From Streptomyces californicus (GTDB lineage: Bacteria > Actinomycetota > Actinomycetes > Streptomycetales > Streptomycetaceae): a stretch of 64,000 nucleotides of DNA. The stretch covers positions 124,001 through 188,000 of the forward strand of contig NZ_JNZZ01000007.1 in the NCBI RefSeq assembly GCF_000717645.1, read 5' to 3'. A program made the position numbers and the translations under genes. The notes below the pieces were generated by a model, which saw nothing but the letters and a program-made list of their open reading frames with translations, searched no databases and was not told the DNA's origin. This document shows positions 30,272 to 44,093 of the stretch, piece after piece (position 1 is the first letter of the stretch; the number at the start of each line of letters is the position of its first letter).

Positions 30272-31258
30272 ATGAAGCGTCACCTCATCTCGGCCGCCGA
30301 CCTCACCCGCGACGACGCCGTCCTGATCCTCGACACCGCCGAGGAGATGGCCCGGGTCGCGGACCGGCCGATCAAGAAGCTCCCCACCCTCCGCGGCCGT
30401 ACCGTCGTCAACCTCTTCTTCGAGGACTCGACCCGCACCCGCATCTCCTTCGAGGCGGCCGCCAAACGGCTCTCCGCCGACGTCATCAACTTCTCCGCCA
30501 AGGGGTCCTCCGTCTCCAAGGGCGAGTCCCTGAAGGACACCGCGCTCACCCTGGAGGCGATGGGCGCCGACGCCGTCGTCATCCGGCACGGCGCCTCCGG
30601 CGCGCCCTACCGGCTCGCCACCTCCGGCTGGATCGACGGCGCCGTGGTCAACGCCGGGGACGGCACCCACGAGCACCCCACCCAGGCCCTCCTGGACGCC
30701 TTCACGGTGCGCCGCCGCCTCGTCGGCCCCGAGGCCGGGCTCGGCCGGGACCTCGAAGGCCGCCGCATCACGATCGTCGGCGACATCCTGCACAGCCGCG
30801 TCGCCCGCTCCAACGTCCACCTGCTCACCACCCTCGGCGCGCACGTCACCCTGGTGGCCCCGCCCACCCTCGTGCCCGTGGGCGTGGAGCAGTGGCCCTG
30901 CGACGTCAGCTACAGCCTCGACGACGTGCTGGCGACGTCCGACGCGGTGATGATGCTGCGTGTGCAGCGCGAGAGGATGAACGCGGCCTACTTCCCGACC
31001 GAGCGCGAGTACTCCCGCCGCTACGGCCTGGACGGCGAGCGGATGGCGAAGATGCCCGAGCACGCCGTCGTCATGCACCCCGGCCCGATGGTCCGCGGCA
31101 TGGAGATCACCGCCGAGGTCGCCGACTCCGACCGCTGCACGGTCGTCGAGCAGGTCGCCAACGGCGTCTCCATCCGCATGGCCGTGCTCTACCTGCTGCT
31201 CGGCGGCGCCGACACCGCGCTGTCCGCCGCCCCCGCCCGTACCGAGGAGAACAAGTGA
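30272..31258 (+). CDS. pyrB: Aspartate carbamoyltransferase catalytic subunit
   Basis: Condenses carbamoyl phosphate and aspartate to carbamoyl aspartate, the committed step of pyrimidine synthesis. 328 residues. The carbamoyl phosphate site FEDSTRT is at 50-56, followed by the [11 protein letters not shown] and [10 protein letters not shown] motifs. No regulatory pyrI gene is nearby, as expected for actinobacteria, where the ATCase is associated with PyrC. ATG 30272 follows CCGGAGAACCCC. pyrC begins 2 bases after the stop. Confidence 0.96.
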   Translation: MKRHLISAADLTRDDAVLILDTAEEMARVADRPIKKLPTLRGRTVVNLFFEDSTRTRISFEAAAKRLSADVINFSAKGSSVSKGESLKDTALTLEAMGADAVVIRHGASGAPYRLATSGWIDGAVVNAGDGTHEHPTQALLDAFTVRRRLVGPEAGLGRDLEGRRITIVGDILHSRVARSNVHLLTTLGAHVTLVAPPTLVPVGVEQWPCDVSYSLDDVLATSDAVMMLRVQRERMNAAYFPTEREYSRRYGLDGERMAKMPEHAVVMHPGPMVRGMEITAEVADSDRCTVVEQVANGVSIRMAVLYLLLGGADTALSAAPARTEENK

Positions 31259-31260
31259 CC

Positions 31261-32547
31261 ATGAGCAAGATCCTTATCCGCGGTGCGCGGGTCCTCGGCG
31301 GCGAGCCGCAGGACGTTCTGATCGACGGCGAGACCACCGCCGAGGTCGGCACCGGCCTCGACGCCGGCGACGCCACCGTGATCGAGGCCGAGGGGCGGAT
31401 CCTGCTGCCCGGCCTGGTCGACCTCCACACCCATCTGCGCGAGCCCGGCCGCGAGGACTCCGAGACCGTCCTCACCGGCACCAGGGCGGCGGCCGTCGGC
31501 GGCTTCACCGCCGTGCACGCCATGGCCAACACCTTCCCCGTCGCCGACACCGCCGGCGTGGTCGAGCAGGTCTGGCGGCTCGGCAGGGAGTCCGGCTACT
31601 GCGACGTGCAGCCCGTCGGCGCGGTCACCGTCGGCCTGGAGGGCAAGCAGCTCGCCGAACTGGGCGCCATGCACGACTCGGCCGCCGGGGTGAAGGTCTT
31701 CTCCGACGACGGCAAGTGCGTCGACGACGCGGTCATCATGCGCCGCGCCCTGGAGTACGTGAAGGCCTTCGACGGCGTCGTCGCCCAGCACGCCCAGGAG
31801 CCCCGCCTCACCGAGGGCGCCCAGATGAACGAGGGCGTCGTCTCCGCCGAACTCGGGCTCGGCGGCTGGCCCGCCGTCGCCGAGGAGTCGATCATCGCCC
31901 GCGACGTCCTCCTCGCCGCCCACGTCGGCTCCCGCGTCCACATCTGCCACCTCTCCACCGCCGGCTCCGTCGAGATCGTCCGCTGGGCCAAGTCCAAGGG
32001 CTGGAACGTCACCGCCGAGGTCACCCCGCACCACCTCCTCCTCACCGACGAGCTGGTCCGCACCTACAACCCGGTCTACAAGGTGAACCCGCCGCTGCGC
32101 ACCGAGGCCGACGTCCTGGCCCTGCGCGAGGCCCTCGCCGACGGCACGATCGACTGCGTCGCCACCGACCACGCCCCGCACCCGCACGAGGACAAGGACT
32201 GCGAGTGGGCCGCGGCCGCCATGGGCATGGTCGGCCTGGAGACCGCGCTCTCGGTCGTCCAGCAGACGATGGTGGACACCGGGCTGATCGACTGGGCCGG
32301 CGTCGCCGACCGCATGTCCTTCCGCCCCGCCGCCATCGGCCGGCTCGCCGGACACGGCCGCCCCGTCTCGGCGGGTGAGCCCGCCAACCTCACGCTGGTC
32401 GATCCGGCATACCGTGGAGCCGTGGACCCCGCGGGCTTCGCGTCCCGCAGCCGCAACACCCCCTACGAGGGCCGTGAGCTGCCGGGCCGCGTCACCCACA
32501 CCTTCCTGCGGGGCTGTGCCACGGTCGTCGACGGGAAGCTCGCGTGA
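31261..32547 (+). CDS. pyrC: Dihydroorotase
   Basis: Cyclises carbamoyl aspartate to dihydroorotate. 428 residues, type I enzyme. Zinc ligands His56 and His58 lie in [11 protein letters not shown]; other metal-site His residues are in QHAQEP and HICHLS, and the catalytic Asp in [14 protein letters not shown] 31261 lies 2 bases after the pyrB stop; GTG 31255 would add two residues. The stop overlaps the start of the next gene by 4 bases. Confidence 0.96.
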   Translation: MSKILIRGARVLGGEPQDVLIDGETTAEVGTGLDAGDATVIEAEGRILLPGLVDLHTHLREPGREDSETVLTGTRAAAVGGFTAVHAMANTFPVADTAGVVEQVWRLGRESGYCDVQPVGAVTVGLEGKQLAELGAMHDSAAGVKVFSDDGKCVDDAVIMRRALEYVKAFDGVVAQHAQEPRLTEGAQMNEGVVSAELGLGGWPAVAEESIIARDVLLAAHVGSRVHICHLSTAGSVEIVRWAKSKGWNVTAEVTPHHLLLTDELVRTYNPVYKVNPPLRTEADVLALREALADGTIDCVATDHAPHPHEDKDCEWAAAAMGMVGLETALSVVQQTMVDTGLIDWAGVADRMSFRPAAIGRLAGHGRPVSAGEPANLTLVDPAYRGAVDPAGFASRSRNTPYEGRELPGRVTHTFLRGCATVVDGKLA

Positions 32548-33152
32548 TCACTCTGACCCCCCTGCACCACCTGGCCGCCGAGCAGAAGTCGGCGGAAGTG
32601 ACGGACTGGGCCGCCCGCATCGCCTGGGTGGCCGGCCTGCTCGTCTTCGTCGCCCTCGTCTACTGGCTGATGCGCCAGGGCTGGAAGTGGCGCGCCAGCC
32701 TCCAGTCCGGCCTGCCGGAGCTGCCCGAGGCCCCCGAGGACTTCGCCTCCGACGAACCGCTGCTCACGCTCCAGGGGCGCTACCACGCCTCCACCACCGC
32801 CGGGCAGTGGCTCGACCGGATCGTCGCGCACGGCCTGGGCACCCGCAGCCGTACCGAGCTGACGCTCACCGCCCGCGGCCTGCGCGTCCAGCGCCCCGGA
32901 GCCACCGACTTCTTCGTCCCGGCCGACGCCCTGCGCGAGGCCCGGCTCGACAAGGCGCTGGCAGGCAAGGTCCTCCCCGAGGGCGGCCTGCTGATCATCA
33001 CCTGGGCGCACGGAGAGACGCTGATCGACTCCGGCTTCCGCTCCGACCGCGCCGCCGAGCACCCGGCCTGGGTCGACGCCGTCACCCGGCTCGCCGCCGC
33101 CCCGGCCGCCACCGAACTCACCAGCACCACGACGGAAGGCACCGCACGATGA
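32544..33152 (+). CDS. PH-like domain membrane protein of the pyr operon
   Basis: A 202-residue protein with one membrane helix (about 23-43, [20 protein letters not shown]), a basic stretch, then a cytoplasmic domain (about 65-180) that reads as a small PH-like beta-barrel ([52 protein letters not shown]). A protein of this kind is found between pyrC and carA across actinobacteria, including mycobacteria, yet its role is not known. It overlaps pyrC by 4 bases and carA by 4 bases, so it is firmly part of the operon. A scaffold for membrane-proximal pyrimidine enzymes is one possibility, but this is inference. Confidence 0.75.
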   Translation: MITLTPLHHLAAEQKSAEVTDWAARIAWVAGLLVFVALVYWLMRQGWKWRASLQSGLPELPEAPEDFASDEPLLTLQGRYHASTTAGQWLDRIVAHGLGTRSRTELTLTARGLRVQRPGATDFFVPADALREARLDKALAGKVLPEGGLLIITWAHGETLIDSGFRSDRAAEHPAWVDAVTRLAAAPAATELTSTTTEGTAR

Positions 33153-34280
33153 TGATCTCCACCCGGGGGGCCCGGACCCCTGCCGTACTCGTCCTGGAGG
33201 ACGGCCGCGCCTTCCGCGGCCGCGCCTACGGGGCCGTGGGGGAGACCTTCGGCGAGGCGGTGTTCTCCACCGGCATGACCGGCTACCAGGAGACGCTGAC
33301 CGACCCCTCGTACCACCGCCAGGTCGTCGTCATGACGGCCCCGCACGTCGGCAACACCGGCGTCAACGACGAGGACCCCGAGTCCGCCCGCATCTGGGTC
33401 TCCGGCTACGTCGTCCGCGACCCCGCCCGCAAGCCCTCCAACTGGCGCTCGCAGCGCACCCTCGACGAGGAGCTGGCGGCCCAGGGCGTCGTCGGCATCA
33501 GCGGCGTCGACACCCGCGCCCTCACCCGCCACCTGCGCGAGCGCGGCGCCATGCGCGTCGGGATCTTCTCCGGCGAGGCGCTGCCCGACGAGGCCGCACT
33601 GCTGGAGCGCGTCCGGCAGGCCCCCGAGATGGTGGGCGCCGACCTCTCCGCCGAGGTCGCCACCAAGGAGGCGTACGTCGTCCCCGCCATCGGCACGAAG
33701 AAGTTCACCGTCGCCGCGATCGACCTCGGCATCAAGGGCATGACCCCCCACCGGATGGCCGAACGCGGCATCGAGGTCCACGTCCTGCCCGCCACCGCCA
33801 CCCTGGAGGAGGTGTACGCGGTCGCCCCCGACGGCGTCTTCTTCTCCAACGGCCCCGGCGACCCGGCCACCGCCGACCACCCCGTCGCCCTCATGCGCGG
33901 CGTCCTGGAGCGCTCCACCCCGCTGTTCGGCATCTGCTTCGGCAACCAGATCCTCGGCCGCGCCCTCGGCTTCGGCACCTACAAGCTGAAGTACGGCCAC
34001 CGCGGCATCAACCAGCCGGTGCAGGACCGCACCACCGGCAAGGTCGAGGTCACCGCGCACAACCACGGCTTCGCCGTCGACGCCCCGCTGGACCGCGCCT
34101 CCGACACCGAGTTCGGCCGCGCCGAGGTCTCCCACGTCTGCCTGAACGACCAGGTGGTCGAGGGGCTCCGGCTCCTGGACCGGCCCGCCTTCAGCGTCCA
34201 GTACCACCCCGAGGCCGCGGCCGGCCCGCACGACGCCGCGTACCTCTTCGACCGCTTCGTATCCCTGATGGAGGACCAGC

Positions 34281-34288
<8 letters not shown>
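33149..34288 (+). CDS. carA: Carbamoyl phosphate synthase small subunit
   Basis: Hydrolyses glutamine and passes ammonia to CarB. 379 residues: an N-terminal CPSase domain ([20 protein letters not shown]) and a class I glutamine amidotransferase domain with the nucleophile in [12 protein letters not shown] and the catalytic His in [11 protein letters not shown] 33149 overlaps the previous stop (ATGA), and a second ATG follows at 33152. It shares 8 bases with carB. Confidence 0.96.
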
Positions 34289-37589
<3,301 letters not shown>

Positions 37590-37594
37590 GGGGC

Positions 37595-37635
37595 CCCGGC
37601 GGATCATGACCGGTTCCGCGACCTGATCCGCCGGG
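37595..37635 (+). terminator. Hairpin 1 between carB and pyrD
   Basis: A perfect 12-bp inverted repeat (37595-37606 and 37624-37635) with a 17-base loop, starting 6 bases after the carB stop. Together with hairpin 2 it may attenuate or separate pyrD transcription. Confidence 0.6.
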
Positions 37636-37652
37636 CACCCCGGCAGCCCAGC

Positions 37653-37680
37653 AGGGGGACACCGGAAACGGTGTCCCCCT
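37653..37680 (+). terminator. Hairpin 2 between carB and pyrD, GAAA tetraloop
   Basis: A perfect 12-bp stem (37653-37664 and 37669-37680) capped by a GAAA tetraloop and followed by CTTT. It lies just 21 bases before the pyrD start, close to the ribosome site. Confidence 0.7.
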
Positions 37681-37700
37681 CTTTGTGAGGACAACTCTCC

Positions 37701-38809
<1,109 letters not shown>

Positions 38810-38813
<4 letters not shown>

Positions 38814-39649
38814 CGCCCGAACCCTTCGGTACCCGTCTGCGCCACGCCATGGACACCCGCGGGCCGCTCTGCGTCGGCATCGACCCGCACGCCTCCCTGC
38901 TCGCCTCCTGGGGCCTGAACGACGACGTCGCCGGTCTGGAGCGCTTCACCCGGACCGTCGTGGAGGCGCTGGCCGACCGGGTCGCCGTCCTCAAGCCGCA
39001 GTCCGCGTTCTTCGAGCGCTTCGGATCGCGCGGCGTCGCCGTACTGGAGAAGGCCGTCGCGGAGGCGCGGGCCGCCGGGGCCCTCGTGCTGATGGACGCC
39101 AAGCGCGGCGACATCGGCTCCACGATGGGGGCGTACGCCGCGACCTATCTGGACGAGGACTCGCCGCTCTTCTCGGACGCGGTCACCGTCTCCCCGTACC
39201 TCGGATTCGGCTCGCTGCGCCCGGCGCTGGACGCCGCCGCGGCCTCCGGCTCGGGCGTCTTCGTGCTGGCCCTCACCTCCAACCCGGAGGGGGCCGAGGT
39301 CCAGCGGGCCACCGCCGCCGACGGCCGCTCGCTCGCCCAGCTGATGCTGGACCACATGGCCGCCGAGAACGCCGGGGCGGCTCCGCTCGGCTCGGTCGGC
39401 GCGGTGGTCGGCGCGACGCTCGGCGACGCGGGTGCGGACCTGTCGATCAACGGACCGCTGCTCGCCCCCGGCATCGGCGCCCAGGGCGCGACCCCCGCGG
39501 ATCTCCCGGCCGTCTTCGGTGACGCGGTGGGCAACGTGGTGCCCAGTGTGAGCCGGGGCGTGCTCCGCCACGGCCCGGACGTTTCCGGGCTGCGCGAGGC
39601 CGCCGGACGGTTCGCGGACGAGGTCCGCGACGCCGTGTCCGGCAACTGA
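38810..39649 (+). CDS. pyrF: Orotidine-5'-phosphate decarboxylase, type 2
   Basis: Decarboxylates OMP to UMP, ending the pathway. 279 residues, the longer type 2 form of actinobacteria. Active-site signature DAKRGDIG (Asp96, Lys98, Asp101) is intact, as is the N-terminal LCVGIDPH. No pyrE (orotate phosphoribosyltransferase) is in this operon, so it must be elsewhere. GTG 38810 overlaps the pyrD stop (GTGA). A strong hairpin with a U-tract ends the operon. Confidence 0.96.
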
Positions 39650-39710
39650 CCCTGACACGTTCACAGCGCGTTGACGAGTTACTGACCAGAAACCCGGTCG
39701 ATATGTCGCG

Positions 39711-39744
39711 AAAGTCCTGGTCAGCCACAGCTGACCAGGACTTT
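39711..39744 (+). terminator. Intrinsic terminator of the pyr operon
   Basis: A perfect 15-bp stem (39711-39725 and 39730-39744) with the loop CACA; the descending arm ends in TTTT before CG. It lies 61 bases after the pyrF stop. Confidence 0.88.
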
Positions 39745-39757
39745 TCGTCTGTTCTCG

Positions 39758-39786
39758 CTGACTACGGCGGTCCTTGGCGCTAGTCT
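39758..39786 (+). promoter_or_regulatory. Candidate sIHF promoter
   Basis: CTGACT (39758-39763), a 17-base spacer and TAGTCT (39781-39786) fit a HrdB-type promoter. Transcription would begin near 39793, leaving a leader of about 100 bases before the sIHF start. Confidence 0.5.
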
Positions 39787-39891
39787 CCGACGAGAGCGGC
39801 GAGCACAGCGTGTTCTCCACTCACCTGGCGGGGGGCGTCCAGCGTCCCGCCGGTCCGTATCCGACAGATCGACATCCGAGGTGACGTAGGC

Positions 39892-40215
39892 GTGGCTCTT
39901 CCGCCCCTTACCCCTGAACAGCGCGCAGCCGCGCTCGAAAAGGCCGCCGCGGCTCGCCGGGAGCGGGCCGAGGTCAAGAATCGACTCAAGCACTCCGGCG
40001 CCTCCCTCCACGAGGTCATCAAGCAGGGCCAGGAGAACGACGTCATCGGGAAGATGAAGGTCTCCGCACTGCTGGAATCCCTGCCGGGCGTCGGCAAGGT
40101 CCGCGCCAAGCAGATCATGGAGCGTCTCGGCATCTCCGAGAGCCGCCGGGTCAGGGGTCTTGGCTCCAACCAGATCGCATCCCTGGAGCGTGAGTTCGGC
40201 GGCAGCCCCGCCTGA
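39892..40215 (+). CDS. sihF: Streptomyces integration host factor-like nucleoid protein
   Basis: A small DNA-binding protein that bends DNA and affects nucleoid structure, topology and development; the actinobacterial type is unrelated to HU/IHF. 107 residues: a long basic N-terminal helix (about 9-30, [20 protein letters not shown]), then a helix-two-turns-helix region with the lysine-rich DNA contact site ([20 protein letters not shown]). The sequence is of the type known for S. coelicolor sIHF. GTG 39892 follows GAGGTGACG. gmk follows at 40254. Confidence 0.95.
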   Translation: MALPPLTPEQRAAALEKAAAARRERAEVKNRLKHSGASLHEVIKQGQENDVIGKMKVSALLESLPGVGKVRAKQIMERLGISESRRVRGLGSNQIASLEREFGGSPA

Positions 40216-40253
40216 CGTTCTCAGGCACTCCTGAGAACCTGGATAATCGCCCC

Positions 40254-40847
40254 ATGGCTGCAACATCCCGGGGGACGTCCCCCGTACCCCCGGACGTACG
40301 TCCGCGGCTGACCGTGCTCTCCGGCCCCTCAGGGGTCGGCAAGAGCACGGTCGTCGCCCATATGCGCTCCGTGCACCCCGAGGTCTGGCTCTCCGTGTCG
40401 GCGACGACGCGCAAGCCGCGCCCCGGGGAGCGCAACGGCGTCCACTACTTCTTCGTGGACGACGAGGAGTTCGACAAGCTCATCGCCAACGGCGAGCTGC
40501 TGGAGTGGGCCGAGTTCGCGGGCAACCGCTACGGCACGCCGCGCCGCGCCGTGCTCGACCGCCTGGAGGCCGGCGAGCCGGTCCTCCTGGAGATCGACCT
40601 CCAGGGCGCCCGGCTGGTCCGCCAGTCGATGGCCGACGCCCGTCTGGTCTTCCTCGCCCCTCCGAGCTGGGAGGAGCTGGTGCGCCGGCTCACCGGCCGG
40701 GGCACCGAGGCCCCCGAGGTCATCGAGCGCCGCCTCGCCGCCGCCAAGGTCGAACTCGCCGCCGAGGCGGAGTTCGATACGACGCTGGTCAACACCTCCG
40801 TCGAGGACGTCGCACGCGAGCTGCTAGCCTTGATGCTTCAGGCTTAG
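40254..40847 (+). CDS. gmk: Guanylate kinase
   Basis: Phosphorylates GMP to GDP with ATP. 197 residues. Walker A GPSGVGKS is at 24-31; the GMP site is the [15 protein letters not shown] segment, and the lid contains [20 protein letters not shown] 40254 gives a 20-residue leader before the P-loop that may be disordered. The stretch sIHF-gmk-rpoZ-coaBC-metK is conserved in Streptomyces. GDP and GTP pools also set (p)ppGpp synthesis, which links it to relA. Confidence 0.95.
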   Translation: MAATSRGTSPVPPDVRPRLTVLSGPSGVGKSTVVAHMRSVHPEVWLSVSATTRKPRPGERNGVHYFFVDDEEFDKLIANGELLEWAEFAGNRYGTPRRAVLDRLEAGEPVLLEIDLQGARLVRQSMADARLVFLAPPSWEELVRRLTGRGTEAPEVIERRLAAAKVELAAEAEFDTTLVNTSVEDVARELLALMLQA

Positions 40848-40907
40848 ATCTCCGTGATCGTCCAGATCCCCTGATCTTTGATCTACACCCCCTTCGGAAG
40901 GCAGAGA

Positions 40908-41180
40908 GTGTCCTCTTCCATCACCACGCCCGAGGGCATCATCAACCCGCCGATTGATGAGCTCCTCGAGGCCACCGACTCGAAGTACAGCCTGGTGATC
41001 TACGCGGCCAAGCGCGCCCGCCAGATCAACGCGTACTACTCGCAGCTCGGTGAAGGCCTCCTCGAGTACGTCGGTCCGCTCGTCGACACCCACGTGCACG
41101 AGAAGCCGCTGTCGATCGCGCTCCGCGAGATCAACGCCGGTCTGCTGACCTCCGAGGCCATCGAGGGCCCCGCGCAGTAG
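40908..41180 (+). CDS. rpoZ: RNA polymerase omega subunit
   Basis: Helps assembly of the beta' subunit into RNA polymerase. 90 residues. The core [20 protein letters not shown] and [11 protein letters not shown] is characteristic, followed by [21 protein letters not shown] choose GTG 40908, which begins [18 protein letters not shown], the known N-terminus; a longer frame starts at 40878. AAGGCAGAGA precedes it. A 12-bp hairpin follows the stop. Confidence 0.95.
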   Translation: MSSSITTPEGIINPPIDELLEATDSKYSLVIYAAKRARQINAYYSQLGEGLLEYVGPLVDTHVHEKPLSIALREINAGLLTSEAIEGPAQ

Positions 41181-41207
41181 AGCGGCAGCACCACAGCACC
41201 TTCACTC

Positions 41208-41236
41208 CAGGCCCGGCGGCCCGTCCGCCGGGCCTG
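41208..41236 (+). terminator. Hairpin terminator after rpoZ
   Basis: A perfect 12-bp stem (41208-41219 and 41225-41236) with the loop CCCGT, 28 bases after the rpoZ stop. Confidence 0.8.
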
Positions 41237-41329
41237 AGGTGTGTCCGGGGCCGGATGAACGCGCCGCGCGCGGTGAGGCAGCATGGGACGCACAAGTTGC
41301 CGTGACGGCGCCGAGTGCGGGGAGACGCA

Positions 41330-42538
41330 GTGGACAAGCCGAAGGTGGTCCTGGGGGTCAGCGGGGGCATCGCCGCCTACAAGGCGTGCGAGCTGCTGCG
41401 CCGGCTGACCGAGTCCGGACACGACGTACGGGTCGTGCCGACCGCCGCCTCGCTGCATTTCGTGGGGGCCGCCACCTGGTCGGCGCTCTCCGGCCATCCG
41501 GTCTCCGACGAGGTCTGGCAGGACGTCCACGAGGTCCCGCACGTGCGGATCGGCCAGGAGGCCGACCTCGTGGTGGTCGCCCCGGCCACCGCGGACATGC
41601 TGGCCAAGGCCGCCCACGGGCTCGCCGACGACCTCCTCACCAACACCCTCCTTACCGCCCGCTGTCCGGTGGTCTTCGCCCCCGCGATGCACACGGAGAT
41701 GTGGGAGCACCCGGCCACCCAGGAGAATGTGGCGACCCTGCGCCGCCGGGGCGCGGTCGTCGTCGAGCCTGCGGTCGGACGGCTCACCGGGGTCGACACC
41801 GGCAAGGGCCGGCTGCCCGATCCGGGCGAGATCTTCGAGGTCTGCCGCCGGGTGCTGGCGCGCGGGGTCGCCGAACCCGACCTCGCGGGCCGCCATGTGG
41901 TGATCAGCGCAGGCGGCACCCGCGAGCCGCTCGACCCGGTCCGCTTCCTGGGCAACCGCTCCTCCGGCAAGCAGGGGTACGCGCTGGCGCGGACCGCCGT
42001 GGCCCGGGGGGCGCGGGTCACCCTGATCGAGGCCGGCACGGGGCTGCCCGACCCCGCCGGGGCCGACGTCGTACGCGTGGGCACCGCCGTCCAGCTCCGC
42101 GAGGCCGTGCTGAAGGCCGCGCCCGACGCGGACGTCGTCGTGATGGCGGCCGCCGTCGCCGACTTCCGCCCCGCCGAGTACGCCACCGGCAAGATCAAGA
42201 AGAAGGACGGCGAGGAGGCGCCCGCGCTCACCCTGGTCCGCAACCCCGACATCCTCGCCGAGATCTCCGCCGAGCGCGCCCGGCCCGGACAGCTCGTCGT
42301 CGGATTCGCCGCCGAGACCGACGACGTTCTGGCCAACGGCCGGGCGAAGCTCCGCCGCAAGGGGTGCGACCTCCTCGTGGTCAACGAGGTGGGGGAGCGC
42401 AGGACCTTCGGCGCCGAGGAGAACGAGGCGGTCGTCCTCGCCGCGGACGGCCGGGAGACCCCGGTCCCGTACGGCCCCAAGGAGGCCCTCGCCGACACGG
42501 TGTGGGACCTGGTTTCGGAAAGCCTCCGGTCGCGGTGA
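41330..42538 (+). CDS. coaBC: Bifunctional CoaBC (PPC synthetase / decarboxylase)
   Basis: Adds cysteine to 4'-phosphopantothenate and decarboxylates the product, two steps of coenzyme A synthesis. 402 residues. The N-terminal FMN domain (CoaC, about 1-185) starts KVVLGVSGGIAAYKACELLR and has the PAMHTEMW substrate motif; the C-terminal domain (CoaB, from about 188) has VISAGGTREPLDPVRFLGNR and the KIKKKDGEEAPALTLVRNPD loop. GTG 41330 with GGGGAGACGC upstream is preferred over 41315. Confidence 0.95.
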   Translation: MDKPKVVLGVSGGIAAYKACELLRRLTESGHDVRVVPTAASLHFVGAATWSALSGHPVSDEVWQDVHEVPHVRIGQEADLVVVAPATADMLAKAAHGLADDLLTNTLLTARCPVVFAPAMHTEMWEHPATQENVATLRRRGAVVVEPAVGRLTGVDTGKGRLPDPGEIFEVCRRVLARGVAEPDLAGRHVVISAGGTREPLDPVRFLGNRSSGKQGYALARTAVARGARVTLIEAGTGLPDPAGADVVRVGTAVQLREAVLKAAPDADVVVMAAAVADFRPAEYATGKIKKKDGEEAPALTLVRNPDILAEISAERARPGQLVVGFAAETDDVLANGRAKLRRKGCDLLVVNEVGERRTFGAEENEAVVLAADGRETPVPYGPKEALADTVWDLVSESLRSR

Positions 42539-42774
42539 CCATCCGCCTCCTGGGCGAGCGAAACCATCCCATAAGCCTCAAAGCGCCGGGCCGGGAAGGC
42601 GGATTGTCCTACCGGTGAGCTCCGTGGCACACGTCACGAACCTCCCAAAGAGCGAGACACCTGGCCCGGTCGCCGGATGTGACCGATAAGCTGGCGGACG
42701 GCACGTACCCGAGCGCAGCTCTCGGACGTGCCGCCCATGATCAGCCAGCAGCCGCTGCAACCCCAGGGAGCGAT
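42539..42774 (+). other. Non-coding region and possible structured leader before metK
   Basis: 236 bases without a supported gene. Part of it can fold as nested helices: GCTGGC (42690-42695) with GCCAGC (42744-42749), enclosing CGGCACGT (42699-42706) with ACGTGCCG (42726-42733), enclosing CCGAG (42709-42713) with CTCGG (42721-42725). GCAACCCC follows at about 42757. This could be a regulatory leader for metK, but it does not match SAM riboswitch consensus well enough to name. Confidence 0.35.
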
Positions 42775-43983
<1,209 letters not shown>

Positions 43984-44004
43984 CCGGGCGTTCCCGGCAG
44001 GATC

Positions 44005-44052
44005 CGACGGCGGGGCCCGGACACCGAACGCGGTGGCCGGGCCCCGCCGTCG
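44005..44052 (+). terminator. Long hairpin terminator after metK
   Basis: Stem of 16 bp (44005-44020 and 44037-44052) continued by an inner 5-bp stem (44022-44026 and 44031-44035) with loop AACG. It starts 22 bases after the metK stop and precedes priA. Confidence 0.85.
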
Positions 44053-44093
44053 TGCCCCGGCCGCTGTCACCGCCCTCTGGTAGGAATGCAGCT

